A DNA stretch of 64,000 bases from Thermophilibacter provencensis. GTDB taxonomy: Bacteria; Actinomycetota; Coriobacteriia; Coriobacteriales; Atopobiaceae. Location of the stretch: the NCBI RefSeq assembly GCF_900128445.1, contig NZ_LT671417.1, forward strand, positions 806,001 through 870,000. The letters run 5' to 3'. Under the pieces are notes generated by a model. The model ran no database searches and was not told where the DNA came from. It saw only the letters and a list, made by a program, of their open reading frames with translations. Positions 23,751-32,920 of the stretch are shown one piece after another. The position numbers and the translations under genes were made by a program. Each line of letters begins with the position of its first letter. The stretch's first letter is position 1.

Positions 23751-26690
23751 ATGGCTGATGCCAAGAAGCCCAGGAAGAAGATGACCCGTCGCGGGTTCAT
23801 CGCAAGCGGCGCCACGGCCGCCGGCCTTGTTGGCGTTACGGTTGCTGCCAACGTGGGCACCAACATGTTCAAGTCCGCCATCGACCACTACATCGGCGGC
23901 GGCGAGACCACCATCACCAACGCCCCCGGCTCCGAGGACTGGGACACCGCGTACTACGACCAGCAGTACCGCGGCCGCGGCCGTGCCACGGAGGAGGCCA
24001 AGAACATCGTCATCGAGATCGAGGGCGAGGGCATCGTCCTTCTCAAGAACGACAACAACGCGCTGCCGCTGGCCTCCGGCGAGTCCGTCTCGCTCATCGG
24101 CCGCTATGCCGCCGACCCCGTCTACGGCGGCGCCGGCTCCGGCACCGTCGACCCCAACGACTGCGTCACGCTCTATGACGGCATCGTCAACGCGGGCCTC
24201 GCGGTCAACGACACCGCCTACAACTGGATCGCCGAGAACTACGCCAACTATCCCAAGGCCAACATCACGATGGACAACCCGTCCACCGCAAGCTACTACA
24301 TCGGCGAGATTCCCTGGTCCGCCTACAGCGACGAGGCCAAGAGCTCCATCGCCGGCACCACTGCCGTCGTGGTCATTGGCCGCGGCGGCGGCGAGGGCGG
24401 CGACCTCTCGCGCGACCTCGTCGGCGACGTGAACTCCGGCGTCTCCGAGAACTTCACCCCCAACGACGAGACCGCCAACTACGTGGAGGGCCAGCACGAG
24501 CTTGAGCTCTCCAAGGAGGAGATCGACCTCCTCACGGCGGTCAAGGAGTCCTGCGACAAGGTCATCGTGCTCTACAACGGCTCCACCCCGATGGAGCTCG
24601 GCCCGCTCATGGAGGGCGACCTCGCGGTTGACGCGATCCTCTCCATCGGCTCGCTCGGCGCCTCGGGCGCCGCGGCCGTGGGCCAGGTGCTCACCGGTGC
24701 GGTGAACCCGTCCGGCAAGACCACCGACATCTGGGCCGCGGACTTCACCGCCGACCCGACGTTCGGCAACTTCGGCGGCAAGCAGTACACCGACGTCTCC
24801 AACTACTACCCGACCAACTACACGGGCACCGTCTCCAACGCAACGGCGTACTTCGTCGAGTACCGCGAGGGCATCTACTATGGCTACCGCTTCTACGAGA
24901 CGGCAGCCGCAGAGGCCGAGGCGGGCAACTACGACTTTGACTACGATTCCGCCGTCGTGTTCCCGTTTGGCTACGGCCTCTCCTACACCACGTTCGAGCA
25001 GACGCTCGACTCCTGCGCCGTGAACGGCGACAACGTCGAGGTCTCCGTCACGGTCACCAACACGGGTTCCGTGGCGGGCAAGAGCGTCGTCGAGATCTAC
25101 TACAGCGCCCCGTATACCGCGGGCGGCATCGAGAAGAGCGCCGTCGTGCTTGGCGCCTTCGGCAAGACCGCTCTGCTCGACCCCGGCGCGTCCGAGACCG
25201 TCGACCTCAGCTTCCCGGTGCGCCAGATGGCGTCTTGGAGCTCCGAGGAGGGCGGCTATGTCCTCGACGCGGGCGACTACGTGATCTCGCTGCGCTCCGA
25301 CTCCCACACCGTCATCGCCGAGCAGGGCGTCACCCTCGAGGCCGAGGCCTACAAGACCGACGACGCCACCGGCAACGAGCTTGCCAACCGCTTCGACGAC
25401 ATGACGACGTACATGAACGACAACTGCGGCGGCACCATGTCCCGCGCGGACTTTGCCGGCACCTGGCCCGAGGCCGCGGCCGACAAGACCGCTGCCGAGT
25501 GCGGCATCACGCTCGAGGAGTACGACTACACGCAGCACCTGGGTGACGAGGCGATGCCCACCACCGGCGCCAACAACGGCGTCTCCCTCATCGACCTGCG
25601 CGGCAAGGCGTATGACGACGAGATGTGGGACCAGCTGCTCGACCAGCTCACCGTGGACGACATGACCACGATGCTCAACGACTGCGCCTACAACACGCCC
25701 GCCATCGCGCACATCGGCAAGCCCGCCACCTCCGAGCCCGACGGCCCGGCCGGCTTCACCTCGCTCACCGGCTCCACCGGCAACTGCGCGTACTGCTCCG
25801 AGTTCGTCATGGCTCAGACCTGGAACACCGAGCTCATGTACCGCACCGGCCAGATGGTGGGCCAGGAGGCCCTGGCGTCCGGCTACAACGGCTGGTATGC
25901 GCCGGCCATGAACACGCACCGCTCGCCGTTCGCCGGCCGCAACTTCGAGTACTACTCCGAGGATCCGCTGCTCGCCGGCAAGATGGGCGCCGCGGTGGTC
26001 TCTGGCGCCGCGAGCAACGGCGTCTACGCCATGATCAAGCACTACGCCCTCAACGACCAGGAGTCCTACCGCGTCCAGCACCTCTGCACGTGGGCCACGG
26101 AGCAGACCGCGCGCGAGATCTACCTGCGCCCGTTCGAGCTCACCATCAAGGAGTCCTCGGCCGAGATGAAGTACATCGCCGACGACCAGGGCACCGTCGA
26201 GACCGTCGAGATGCCGGGCTGCACGGCCATGATGAGCTCCTTCAACTACGTGGGCACCCAGTGGGCCGGCGGCTCTCACGCCCTCTGCACCGAGATCCCG
26301 CGCGGCGAGTGGGGCTTCACGGGCTGCATCATCACGGACTTCAACCTCTACGGCTACATGGACAAGAACTGGGGTCTCGACGGCGGCACCGACATGCACC
26401 TGACCTACGCCGCCATGACGCCCGCGTTCCAGGGCACGGGCGAGGCCTCCGTCGTGGCGCGCCTGCGCGAGGCATCCCATCGCGTGCTCTACACCGTCGT
26501 GAACTCCAACGCGATGCAGGGCATGGCCCCCGGCTCCACCATCACCACCTCGCCCTCGCCGTGGCAGTACGGCGTCTGGGGCGGCTCCGCGGTACTGCTC
26601 GCCGGCGCTGCCGCGCTCGGCGTGCGCTGCTACCTCGGCGCCAAGCGCAACAAGGAGATCGAGGCCGAAGAGGCCGCCGAGAAGAAGTAG
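23751..26690 (+). CDS. Circularly permuted, membrane-anchored GH3 glycosidase
   Basis: The 979-residue protein has GH3 domains in reverse order. After a twin-arginine-like leader (KKMTRRGFIASGATAAG), the alpha/beta sandwich comes first (about residues 75-340), with EGIVLLKNDNNALPL, VVVIGRGGGEGGDLSRDL (candidate acid/base Glu215) and AILSIGSLGASGAAAVGQVLTGAVNPSGKTTDIW. The fibronectin-III-like domain follows (VFPFGYGLSYTTFEQ to about residue 530). The catalytic barrel comes last (about residues 610-920), with YAPAMNTHRSPFAGRNFEYYSEDP, MIKHYALNDQE and the nucleophile Asp863 in CIITDFNLYGY. A C-terminal membrane helix (GVWGGSAVLLAGAAALGVRCYL) and basic tail KRNKE anchor it outside. This order is known in some GH3 enzymes of gut bacteria. 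Substrate unknown. Confidence 0.93.
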   Translation: MADAKKPRKKMTRRGFIASGATAAGLVGVTVAANVGTNMFKSAIDHYIGGGETTITNAPGSEDWDTAYYDQQYRGRGRATEEAKNIVIEIEGEGIVLLKNDNNALPLASGESVSLIGRYAADPVYGGAGSGTVDPNDCVTLYDGIVNAGLAVNDTAYNWIAENYANYPKANITMDNPSTASYYIGEIPWSAYSDEAKSSIAGTTAVVVIGRGGGEGGDLSRDLVGDVNSGVSENFTPNDETANYVEGQHELELSKEEIDLLTAVKESCDKVIVLYNGSTPMELGPLMEGDLAVDAILSIGSLGASGAAAVGQVLTGAVNPSGKTTDIWAADFTADPTFGNFGGKQYTDVSNYYPTNYTGTVSNATAYFVEYREGIYYGYRFYETAAAEAEAGNYDFDYDSAVVFPFGYGLSYTTFEQTLDSCAVNGDNVEVSVTVTNTGSVAGKSVVEIYYSAPYTAGGIEKSAVVLGAFGKTALLDPGASETVDLSFPVRQMASWSSEEGGYVLDAGDYVISLRSDSHTVIAEQGVTLEAEAYKTDDATGNELANRFDDMTTYMNDNCGGTMSRADFAGTWPEAAADKTAAECGITLEEYDYTQHLGDEAMPTTGANNGVSLIDLRGKAYDDEMWDQLLDQLTVDDMTTMLNDCAYNTPAIAHIGKPATSEPDGPAGFTSLTGSTGNCAYCSEFVMAQTWNTELMYRTGQMVGQEALASGYNGWYAPAMNTHRSPFAGRNFEYYSEDPLLAGKMGAAVVSGAASNGVYAMIKHYALNDQESYRVQHLCTWATEQTAREIYLRPFELTIKESSAEMKYIADDQGTVETVEMPGCTAMMSSFNYVGTQWAGGSHALCTEIPRGEWGFTGCIITDFNLYGYMDKNWGLDGGTDMHLTYAAMTPAFQGTGEASVVARLREASHRVLYTVVNSNAMQGMAPGSTITTSPSPWQYGVWGGSAVLLAGAAALGVRCYLGAKRNKEIEAEEAAEKK

Positions 26691-26723
26691 TTCTCGGCTG
26701 ACCGACTGAGCCCTTCCCTCCCC

Positions 26724-26758
26724 GACGGGGCCGACCTTTCTCCTTGGTCGGCCCCGTC
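26724..26758 (+). terminator. Terminator after the permuted GH3 gene
   Basis: A 13-bp perfect stem, GACGGGGCCGACC (26724-26736) and GGTCGGCCCCGTC (26746-26758), with loop TTTCTCCTT, is followed by ATCTT. Confidence 0.85.
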
Positions 26759-26777
26759 ATCTTGTGCGGATGGGAAA

Positions 26778-26895
26778 ACGGAGCGTCGCCTTGCTCCCGC
26801 AGGGTGCCTGTGCGGGGCTCCGGCGACATTTTCCCGCGACGGAGCGTCGCGAACCGCCCGCACAGCCCCTCTGCGGGGGCAAGGCGACGCTCCGT
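26778..26895. repeat. 118-bp inverted repeat element upstream of the GH43-like gene
   Basis: Outer arms of 25 bases (26778-26802 and 26871-26895) match with one mismatch and begin ACGGAGCGTCGCC. The inner parts CTGTGCGGGG and CCCGCACAG also pair. A third word, ACGGAGCGTCGC, occurs near 26839. It lies between a terminator and the next gene and is not part of any coding frame that I trust. Confidence 0.85.
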
Positions 26896-26961
26896 CTGGG
26901 CGAGGTGCGGCATGCGCGGGCTCTTCTCGCTATCATGGGCCGCGCGCGAAGGAGGGAATCC

Positions 26962-28401
26962 ATGAAAGGGCGGGCGTTCAACCCCTATCTCCCCGAGTGG
27001 GAGTACGTGCCGGACGGCGAGCCGCACGTCTTTGGCGACCGCGTCTATGTGTACGGCTCGCACGACCGCTTTGGCGCCCCGATGTTCTGCGTGGGCGACT
27101 ACGTCTGCTGGTCGGCGCCGGTGGACGACCTCTCAGACTGGCGCCGCGAGGGCGTGATCTACCGTCGCTCACAAGATCCGAGGAACCGCCTTGGCCTGCG
27201 CCTCCTCTTTGCGCCCGACGTCGCCCGCGGCCCGGACGGGCGCTACTACCTCTTTTACGCCTTCGACTTCATGAGCGTGATCGGGGTGGCCGTCTGCGAC
27301 GAGCCCGCGGGTCGCTACGAGTTCTACGGCCACGTGAGCTGGCCGGACGGCACGCTATATGGGCGACGCAGAGGTGATGGGATGGCGTTTGACCCGGGAG
27401 TGCTCGTGGATGATGACGGGCGCGTGTGGCTGTACTCGGGCTTTCGCACCCATGTCCCCGCCATCGTGACGGGCGGCGTCCAGACGCGCAATGACGGCGG
27501 CTACCTTGTGGAGCTGGAGCCCGACATGCTGACGGTGCGCGGCGATCAGCGGCTGGTTTTTCCCACGGAGGGGTCGGGGTCCTTCGCGGGGCACGGCTTC
27601 TTTGAGGCGAGCTCAATCCGCAAGTACGAGGGACGCTACGTCTTCGTCTACAGCTCCGTGCACAACCACGAGCTCTGCTATGCGTCGAGCGACCGTCCGG
27701 ACGGGGGCTTCTCCTTCGGCGGCACGCTCGTTTCGCTGGGCGATGTCGGGCTTCCGGGCCATCCGGACGAGGGGCATGCCACGAACTACCTCGGCAACAC
27801 GCACGGCGGGCTGCTGCGCGCTGGGGACGCCTACTACGTCTTCTACCACCGGCAGACCAATCGCAGCTCCTACGCGCGCCAGGCGTGTGCCGAGCGACTG
27901 CGCGGCAACCCGCGTGACGGCTTTGCCCAGGCGGAGGTGACGAGCTGCGGCCTCAATGGCGGTCCGCTTGCGGGTCGAGGGGCCTATCCGGCAAGAATCG
28001 CGTGCAACCTGCGCTCCGCCTCTGGCGTGGGGCGCGTGGACGGTCGCGGGGCGCGTCGCCGCCTTGCGAGACACCCGTACTTCACTCAGGAGGGCTCCGG
28101 TCGAGTGGCGCGGCAGTACGTGGCCAACCTGCGCGAGGGGGCGGTCGTGGGGTTCAAGTACTTTGATCTTGAGAAGACCGCACGGCTCTCTGTGACGGCG
28201 CGCGGCCGTGGGGAGGGGCGCCTCGTCGTGGCGACGGACGAGGGCGGTGCTGACGTCATCGGCCTGGTTGGCCTGCAGGGCCTCGGTTGCTCGTGGGGAA
28301 GCTTCTCGGGTGCGCTCGCGTCGCGCGGGGAGCGGGAGGCCCTCTTCCTCATCGTGGAGGGTGACGTGCGGGTTGACCTGCTGGGGATAGAGCTCGCGTA
28401 G
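26962..28401 (+). CDS. GH43-family-like glycosidase, cytosolic
   Basis: The 479-residue protein has no signal peptide. Its first 310 residues fit the five-bladed GH43 fold: a general-base Asp is probably in NPYLPEWEYVPDGEPHVFGDRVYVYGSHD, the pKa-modulating Asp in LLFAPDVARGPDGRYYLFYAF, and the acid Glu in HGFFEASSIRKYEGRYVFVYSS. The remaining 170 residues form a beta-rich accessory domain that often follows this GH43 type. Arabinosidase or xylosidase activity is usual in the family but unproven here. ATG 26962 has AAGGAGGG at good spacing; an open frame continues upstream through the repeat element and should not be used. A hairpin at 28462 follows. Confidence 0.88.
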   Translation: MKGRAFNPYLPEWEYVPDGEPHVFGDRVYVYGSHDRFGAPMFCVGDYVCWSAPVDDLSDWRREGVIYRRSQDPRNRLGLRLLFAPDVARGPDGRYYLFYAFDFMSVIGVAVCDEPAGRYEFYGHVSWPDGTLYGRRRGDGMAFDPGVLVDDDGRVWLYSGFRTHVPAIVTGGVQTRNDGGYLVELEPDMLTVRGDQRLVFPTEGSGSFAGHGFFEASSIRKYEGRYVFVYSSVHNHELCYASSDRPDGGFSFGGTLVSLGDVGLPGHPDEGHATNYLGNTHGGLLRAGDAYYVFYHRQTNRSSYARQACAERLRGNPRDGFAQAEVTSCGLNGGPLAGRGAYPARIACNLRSASGVGRVDGRGARRRLARHPYFTQEGSGRVARQYVANLREGAVVGFKYFDLEKTARLSVTARGRGEGRLVVATDEGGADVIGLVGLQGLGCSWGSFSGALASRGEREALFLIVEGDVRVDLLGIELA

Positions 28402-28461
28402 GACGCCCTTCGTGGCGGACGTGCCGACAAGAGCCTCGATATGGCCGTCGCCGCCTGTGAT

Positions 28462-28497
28462 GACGCTCGGCCGGACTCATGTGCCCGGCCGAGCGTC
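28462..28497. terminator. Bidirectional hairpin between convergent GH43 and OPT genes
   Basis: A 13-bp perfect stem, GACGCTCGGCCGG (28462-28474) and CCGGCCGAGCGTC (28485-28497), with a 10-base loop. There is no T tract, but its place between two convergent stop codons fits a shared terminator. Confidence 0.75.
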
Positions 28498-28574
28498 CCG
28501 TTACGTCAATGCGGATGAGGGGCCTGTTTGTGGCTGGCTTGCCCCAAGTGAGCCGCTCTTGGGGACGCGCCCCG

Positions 28575-30248
28575 CTATCCCGCGAGCCCTGTGAGCACCG
28601 AGCTCAGCGCAATCACCACGCCCACGATGGACTCGCCGCCGAGCACCCCGGACGCCACGACCACGCCCTTCTCCTCGGAGTCGGCAACGCCGCGCGCCGC
28701 GCAGACGCGCTCGTAGACCCATCGCACGCCTGCGCCGAGCGCAGCGGTGAGGGACATGTAGAACGGCAGGTAGACGCCGAGGCCGAACATCATGGCCGGC
28801 AGGCCTACCCAGTAGAGGGCCACGCCGCCGAGAAGGCCGATAACAAACCCCGGTACGCTCGGGATGCCCGAGACCATCGTCGCAACCACGCTTGCCTGAG
28901 CGGAGACGAACATCTGCCCGGAGCCAAAGGCGCCCGGGCCGTACGCGGAGAACAGCGTGACCAGCACGGCCACGGCAACCACGGTGCCCAGAAGCGCGCC
29001 GATAGCCTGGCCGACCCACATGGCGCGCGGGCTCGTGCCGATGATGGCGCCGGTCTTGAAGTCGCTCATGACGTCGCCGGCAAGGCCACACGCCACGGCC
29101 ACCACGCCGGCCACGTAGAAGAGCTGGACCTGGCTTGCGCTGGAGAACGCCGCCACGGCGAGAAGCACGATGAGGCCGAAGATCTCCATCGGGTCGATGC
29201 CCGTCTGTCCCACGGACTGCGCGCTCATGATTGTGGTCACGAAGGCCAGGAACACCACGACCACCGCCACGACCGGCCCCAGCCCGAGGCCGATGCACAC
29301 GAGCAGCGCCGCGGCGGCCACCATGAGGGCGAGCGTCCCGCGCTCGAGGCGGCTCCAGCCGGAGGCTGCAGCCGCCGCCCCGTCCTTGTCTCCGTCCTTG
29401 TCGCCCGCCACGCGGCGCCCGCGCAGCACGCGTGCCGCGTGGGGCAGGATGTCCTTGAGCACCACGCCCGCGCCAGACCCCATCATGAGGCCCATGCCCA
29501 GGCTCGAGACGATGCCCTGGGCCGTCGTCACGTCCCAGAGGCCGGCGGCGCTTCCGCCCACGATGATGCCGAAGTTGCCCACGAGTGCGCCGAGGAGCCA
29601 GAACGCCACGGTAAAGCCGCCTACGAGAAAGCCCACGGAGAGCATCTGCGGGGAGTTGTAGATTGCAAAGCTCACGCCGGGGATGGGAAGCTGCGCCACG
29701 AGCGTGGGCATCCAGCCCAGGGCGTCACGCGCCACGCACCACAGGCCCGCGAGGCCCATCGAGCCAAAGAGCCGCTTGCCGGTGACGCCGCCCGTCTTGG
29801 TTGCCATGAGGGTCTCGGCCGCGGCGGTGCCGATGGGGTACTCGAGGTCGGACTCATCCACAAAGCGCCGGCGGATCGCGGCCGTGCACACGAGGCCAAG
29901 CAGCGTGCCGGAGAGCGCCACGACGAGCATCTCCACCCAGCTCACCTCGTCGGCAAGGCCGAGCATCCAGATGCCGGGAATGGTGAAGGCAAGGCCGCCG
30001 GCCACCATCGAGCCGGCCGACATCACGATCTGCGTGACGTTTGCCTCGTTGAGGCTGCGACGCCCGAAGGCACGCAGCAAGAACAGCGCGACTATGGAGG
30101 TGAAGATGGTGGGCCACGGCAGCGCGCCCATCTTGAGGGCGGTGTAGACCGAGGACGCCGTGATGATGACGCAGCCGACGCACCCGATGGCAATGCCAAC
30201 CGGGCTCAGCTGCTCGCGCCACGAGGCGCGCGAGCCACTCTTGCTCAT
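28575..30248 (-). CDS. OPT-family oligopeptide transporter
   Basis: The 557-residue protein has about 14-16 hydrophobic segments and OPT-family landmarks: an N-terminal SPVGIAIGCVGCVIITASSVYTALKMGALPWP, NEANVTQIVMSAGSMVAGGLAFTIPG, and the YPIGTAAAETLMA stretch characteristic of the family. It likely moves small peptides or metal-chelate compounds across the membrane by proton coupling. An ATG start at 30248 has AAGGAGC upstream. It is monocistronic, divergent from coaX across a 416-base region. Substrate cannot be stated. Confidence 0.92.
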   Translation of the reverse strand: MSKSGSRASWREQLSPVGIAIGCVGCVIITASSVYTALKMGALPWPTIFTSIVALFLLRAFGRRSLNEANVTQIVMSAGSMVAGGLAFTIPGIWMLGLADEVSWVEMLVVALSGTLLGLVCTAAIRRRFVDESDLEYPIGTAAAETLMATKTGGVTGKRLFGSMGLAGLWCVARDALGWMPTLVAQLPIPGVSFAIYNSPQMLSVGFLVGGFTVAFWLLGALVGNFGIIVGGSAAGLWDVTTAQGIVSSLGMGLMMGSGAGVVLKDILPHAARVLRGRRVAGDKDGDKDGAAAAASGWSRLERGTLALMVAAAALLVCIGLGLGPVVAVVVVFLAFVTTIMSAQSVGQTGIDPMEIFGLIVLLAVAAFSSASQVQLFYVAGVVAVACGLAGDVMSDFKTGAIIGTSPRAMWVGQAIGALLGTVVAVAVLVTLFSAYGPGAFGSGQMFVSAQASVVATMVSGIPSVPGFVIGLLGGVALYWVGLPAMMFGLGVYLPFYMSLTAALGAGVRWVYERVCAARGVADSEEKGVVVASGVLGGESIVGVVIALSSVLTGLAG

Positions 30249-30664
30249 ATGTGCTCCTTCGAATATCCGCTCCCCCTCATGGGGAGTCGGGTTTCTGGGA
30301 CTGCTCGATTATGGCAGAACCCGGTGCGCGGCGGTGTCCGGCCAATGAAGTAAAATTGGGAGAGTTGACGGCAGGGGTCTTGCTCGCCGGGTCGCACCTC
30401 TGAGGGGGGTGAGCCCCATGGGGCTCTTGACTGAAGCCCTTAAGCCGGTCGGCGCGCTCGTCGGCCCGGTTGATGGGGCCCTGACGTTCCCGTCCAAAGC
30501 GAGCGGGTCCGGCGACGAACACGAGAGGGGCCGCTAGCCCGATGAGCTAACGGCCCTCCCGCCCTCATTCGGCGCGGCCCAGCTCTCGCGGCGGGCCGTG
30601 CCGTCAATCACGGTGTACCCAACCACGCTCTCGTGTGCGGGGTGACGGCGATTTTGGAGGACGC
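30249..30664. other. Long GC-rich intergenic region with strong hairpins between OPT and coaX
   Basis: No supportable gene is present in these 416 bases. It contains a 16-base perfect palindrome GAGCCCCATGGGGCTC (30411-30426) and a hairpin GGGCCGCTAGC/GCTAACGGCCC (30528-30538 and 30546-30556). The density of stems suggests a structured leader or small RNA, but I could not match it to FMN, TPP, cobalamin, lysine, SAM, T-box, 6S, SRP, tmRNA or RNase P signatures. A coaX ribosome-binding site TTGGAGG is at the right end. Confidence 0.5.
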
Positions 30665-31462
30665 ATGGCGCAGGGCAAGAGGGGCGCGGCCGAGAAGAAC
30701 GTGCTTGCCGTTGACGTGGGCAACACCCGCACACGCCTCGGGCTCTTTGCGAACGGGGGGCTCCTCGGCACCTGCGAGCTCACCACGTGCGAGCGGCTCA
30801 CTGTGGACGAGGCGCGCATGAAGCTTGCCCAGGCGGCCGCGCTGATGGGGGAGGGTCTGCCGGACGAGGCCATCCTCGCCTGCGTGGTCCCCACGCTCAC
30901 CGATGTCTGGCGCCGTGCCCTCGCCGCGGCCTGCGGCTGCCGACCGCTCGTGGTGGGGCCTGGCCTCAAGACGGGGCTCAAGATGCGCTACGACGATCCG
31001 TCCGAGGTGGGGGCGGACCGCGTGGCCGACGTCGTGGCGGCGCGCGCCGAGTATGGGGCGCCTGCGGTCGTGGTGGACCTGGGAACGACGACGAACTTCG
31101 AGGTCCTGGACGCAGACGGTGCCTTCGCGGGCGGCATCATCGCCCCGGGTCTTGCCCTGGGCGCCCGTTCGCTCTCCGAGGCGGCGGCCCGCCTGCCCAT
31201 GATTGAGCTGCGCGCGCCGGCCTCCGTCATCGGCCGCAACACGCGTGCGGCCATGCAGTCCGGCGTGGTTCTCGGCGAGGTGGCGCGCATCGACGGCCTG
31301 CTTGACGCCGTGATGGGGGAGCTCGGCACGGACGCCCCCGTCATCATGACCGGAGACGGCGCCGAGGCGATGGCTGCGCTTCTGAGGCACGAGGCCACGG
31401 TGGATGACACGCTCACGCTTCGCGGGCTCTGGCATCTCTGGCGCGCCAACCGGCGCGGCTGA
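30665..31462 (+). CDS. coaX: Type III pantothenate kinase
   Basis: The 265-residue protein phosphorylates pantothenate, the first committed step of coenzyme A synthesis. The ASKHA fold is shown by NVLAVDVGNTRTRLGLF (ATP loop with the catalytic Asp), YDDPSEVGADRVADVVAARAEYG, VVVDLGTTTNFEVLDADGAFAGGIIAPGL and SVIGRNTRAAMQSGVVLG. Length and motifs match CoaX. ATG 30665 with TTGGAGG upstream is preferred to a start 10 codons earlier. It stands alone; birA, tilS and dus genes often found beside coaX are not here. Confidence 0.96.
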   Translation: MAQGKRGAAEKNVLAVDVGNTRTRLGLFANGGLLGTCELTTCERLTVDEARMKLAQAAALMGEGLPDEAILACVVPTLTDVWRRALAAACGCRPLVVGPGLKTGLKMRYDDPSEVGADRVADVVAARAEYGAPAVVVDLGTTTNFEVLDADGAFAGGIIAPGLALGARSLSEAAARLPMIELRAPASVIGRNTRAAMQSGVVLGEVARIDGLLDAVMGELGTDAPVIMTGDGAEAMAALLRHEATVDDTLTLRGLWHLWRANRRG

Positions 31463-31747
31463 TCGGGCGGTCGGGGCGGGGCCGCGACCGCGCGTGGCCC
31501 CGGTTTTCCGAAATCCTGGCTTGCGCATGGCGAGAAGGACGCGTGGCCTCGGTTTTCTTGCCAGATGCCCGACAGTCCCAAGCTGCGCGTACGACGGCTG
31601 CATGCTCTTCACGCGTAAGCCGGGACGCCGGGAATCCGGGGCTGCGCATGACGCACGGGGACGCGGCGTCTCGTCGTAAGGGGGCCGGGCATGCGAGCCT
31701 GCGACGCTGACGTGTTGAGCCAGACTCCCGCCGCGGCGGCACGGGAC

Positions 31748-32758
31748 CTAGAGCAGTGACGCCTCGGAGCCGCCGCACATGGTGCCGTGCGCCATGTTGA
31801 GGGCATCGATGAGCGGCAGGAGCCCGTCGAGGTAGGCGCTCATGTCGGTCATGACCACCATCACGTATGGCCCACAGTCCGAGAACACGACGCCGGCGTC
31901 GTTGGTGGACGTGAGGTCGTTCTCGTCGGCGGGGTACCAGCCCGGCTTGCTCCACACCTCGAAGCCAGCGCTTCCGCGCAGGAGGTTGCCCATCGGCGTG
32001 TAGTTTGTCTGCGCGAGGTATCCGGCAAGCTCGGAGCCGCCTGCCTCGCCGGAGGTTCCAAAGCGGTAGATCTCCTGCCACACTGAGCAGAGCTCGCTCG
32101 CGGATATCTCGGGATAGTAATAGTAGTAGCCGTCCCCGCTCGCGCCCTCGGCGCCGTGGGCGGCCAGCCAGTCACCAAACGCGCGGAGCCCAAAGGTGTC
32201 GAGCAGCGTGTGATAGGCGTCATTCGACGAGTTGACAAGGCAGTCGCGCATCGTGGCGCCCATGCCAGCCGACCCGCCGTTGTTCTCGCAGACCATCGCG
32301 CAGTACGCCGCCTTGATGCTGCTTGCGGGGTAGAGGCGCTCGTCCGAGTTGCACCAGATGCCGTTGCCGGTGCCGAGGTCGAGCATGACGGCGGAGACCG
32401 TCAGCCCCTGGTTGCGCAGATTGAAGACCTCGGCCTCAAGGCGCTGGTAGGCTTCCGTGGCAAGAAAGCCGTCGGGGGCGGTGATTGTGATGCCGGACTC
32501 CGTCGTCGTGGTGGTGACGGGCGCGCTGAGGTCGAGTGAGTGCTCTGGCTCCGGTTCGGGCTCTGGCTCCGGTTCCGACTCGGGTTCGGGCTCCGGTTCC
32601 GGCTCGGGGGCCGCCTCGTCGAGCACGATCTCAGCCGCAGGCGCCTCTTCGCGGTCCTCGTTCGCCGCCGCCCCGCTCTTCTCGCCTCCTGCGCATCCGG
32701 CGAGAAGAGCGATCGCGAGTAGCGCTGCAGCGCCACCTCGAGCAACCGAGCCCGTCAT
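31748..32758 (-). CDS. Beta-lactamase-fold serine hydrolase lipoprotein, copy A
   Basis: The 336-residue protein has a lipoprotein signal ending in ALLAGC, then a Glu-Pro repeat spacer (about 22 residues of EP/ES) and a class A beta-lactamase-like domain. Motifs are YPASSIKAAY (SxxK nucleophile), NSSND (SxN-like) and SKPGWYP (KTG replaced by KPG). Class A enzymes normally have KTG/KSG and a Glu in the omega loop that I cannot place, so a cell-wall or peptide-related role is more likely than drug resistance. The start at 32758 is taken because the lipoprotein signal begins there and GAGAGGGG is just upstream. Its tandem paralogue lies 162 bases upstream. Confidence 0.85.
   Translation of the reverse strand: MTGSVARGGAAALLAIALLAGCAGGEKSGAAANEDREEAPAAEIVLDEAAPEPEPEPEPESEPEPEPEPEPEHSLDLSAPVTTTTTESGITITAPDGFLATEAYQRLEAEVFNLRNQGLTVSAVMLDLGTGNGIWCNSDERLYPASSIKAAYCAMVCENNGGSAGMGATMRDCLVNSSNDAYHTLLDTFGLRAFGDWLAAHGAEGASGDGYYYYYPEISASELCSVWQEIYRFGTSGEAGGSELAGYLAQTNYTPMGNLLRGSAGFEVWSKPGWYPADENDLTSTNDAGVVFSDCGPYVMVVMTDMSAYLDGLLPLIDALNMAHGTMCGGSEASLL
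32548..32612. repeat. Glu-Pro-coding low-complexity repeat
   Basis: Six-base units of the form GGCTCC/GGTTCG repeat about ten times, encoding alternating Glu and Pro with one Ser on the minus strand. They form the rigid spacer of lipoprotein copy A. The repeat can change length by slippage in steps of two residues without a frameshift. Confidence 0.9.
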
Positions 32759-32920
32759 GTCCGCCCCTCTCCGTCGTGCAGCCCCATGCGGGCCCGCTGC
32801 CGCAACCCGCGCCTCCATCGATTATCGCGCAGAATCTGAAGCAGCTTTTATGATCTCAGGCCAGTTTTTCGCGCAGATGCGATTCTGCGAGAAAAACAGC
32901 GATCTTCTCGCCGGCGGGCG

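Noticed and set aside
21011-26480. Long minus-strand open frames opposite both GH3 genes
   Set aside because: They mirror the codon bias of the GH3 genes, are rich in Gly, Val and Arg, and match no family.
26764-26961. Upstream extension of the GH43-like gene
   Set aside because: The extension runs through an inverted repeat element and lacks a ribosome-binding site, while ATG 26962 has a strong one.
30340-30560. Possible tmRNA, RNase P RNA, SRP RNA or lysine riboswitch
   Set aside because: None of the diagnostic conserved blocks for these RNAs could be found; only generic GC stems are present.
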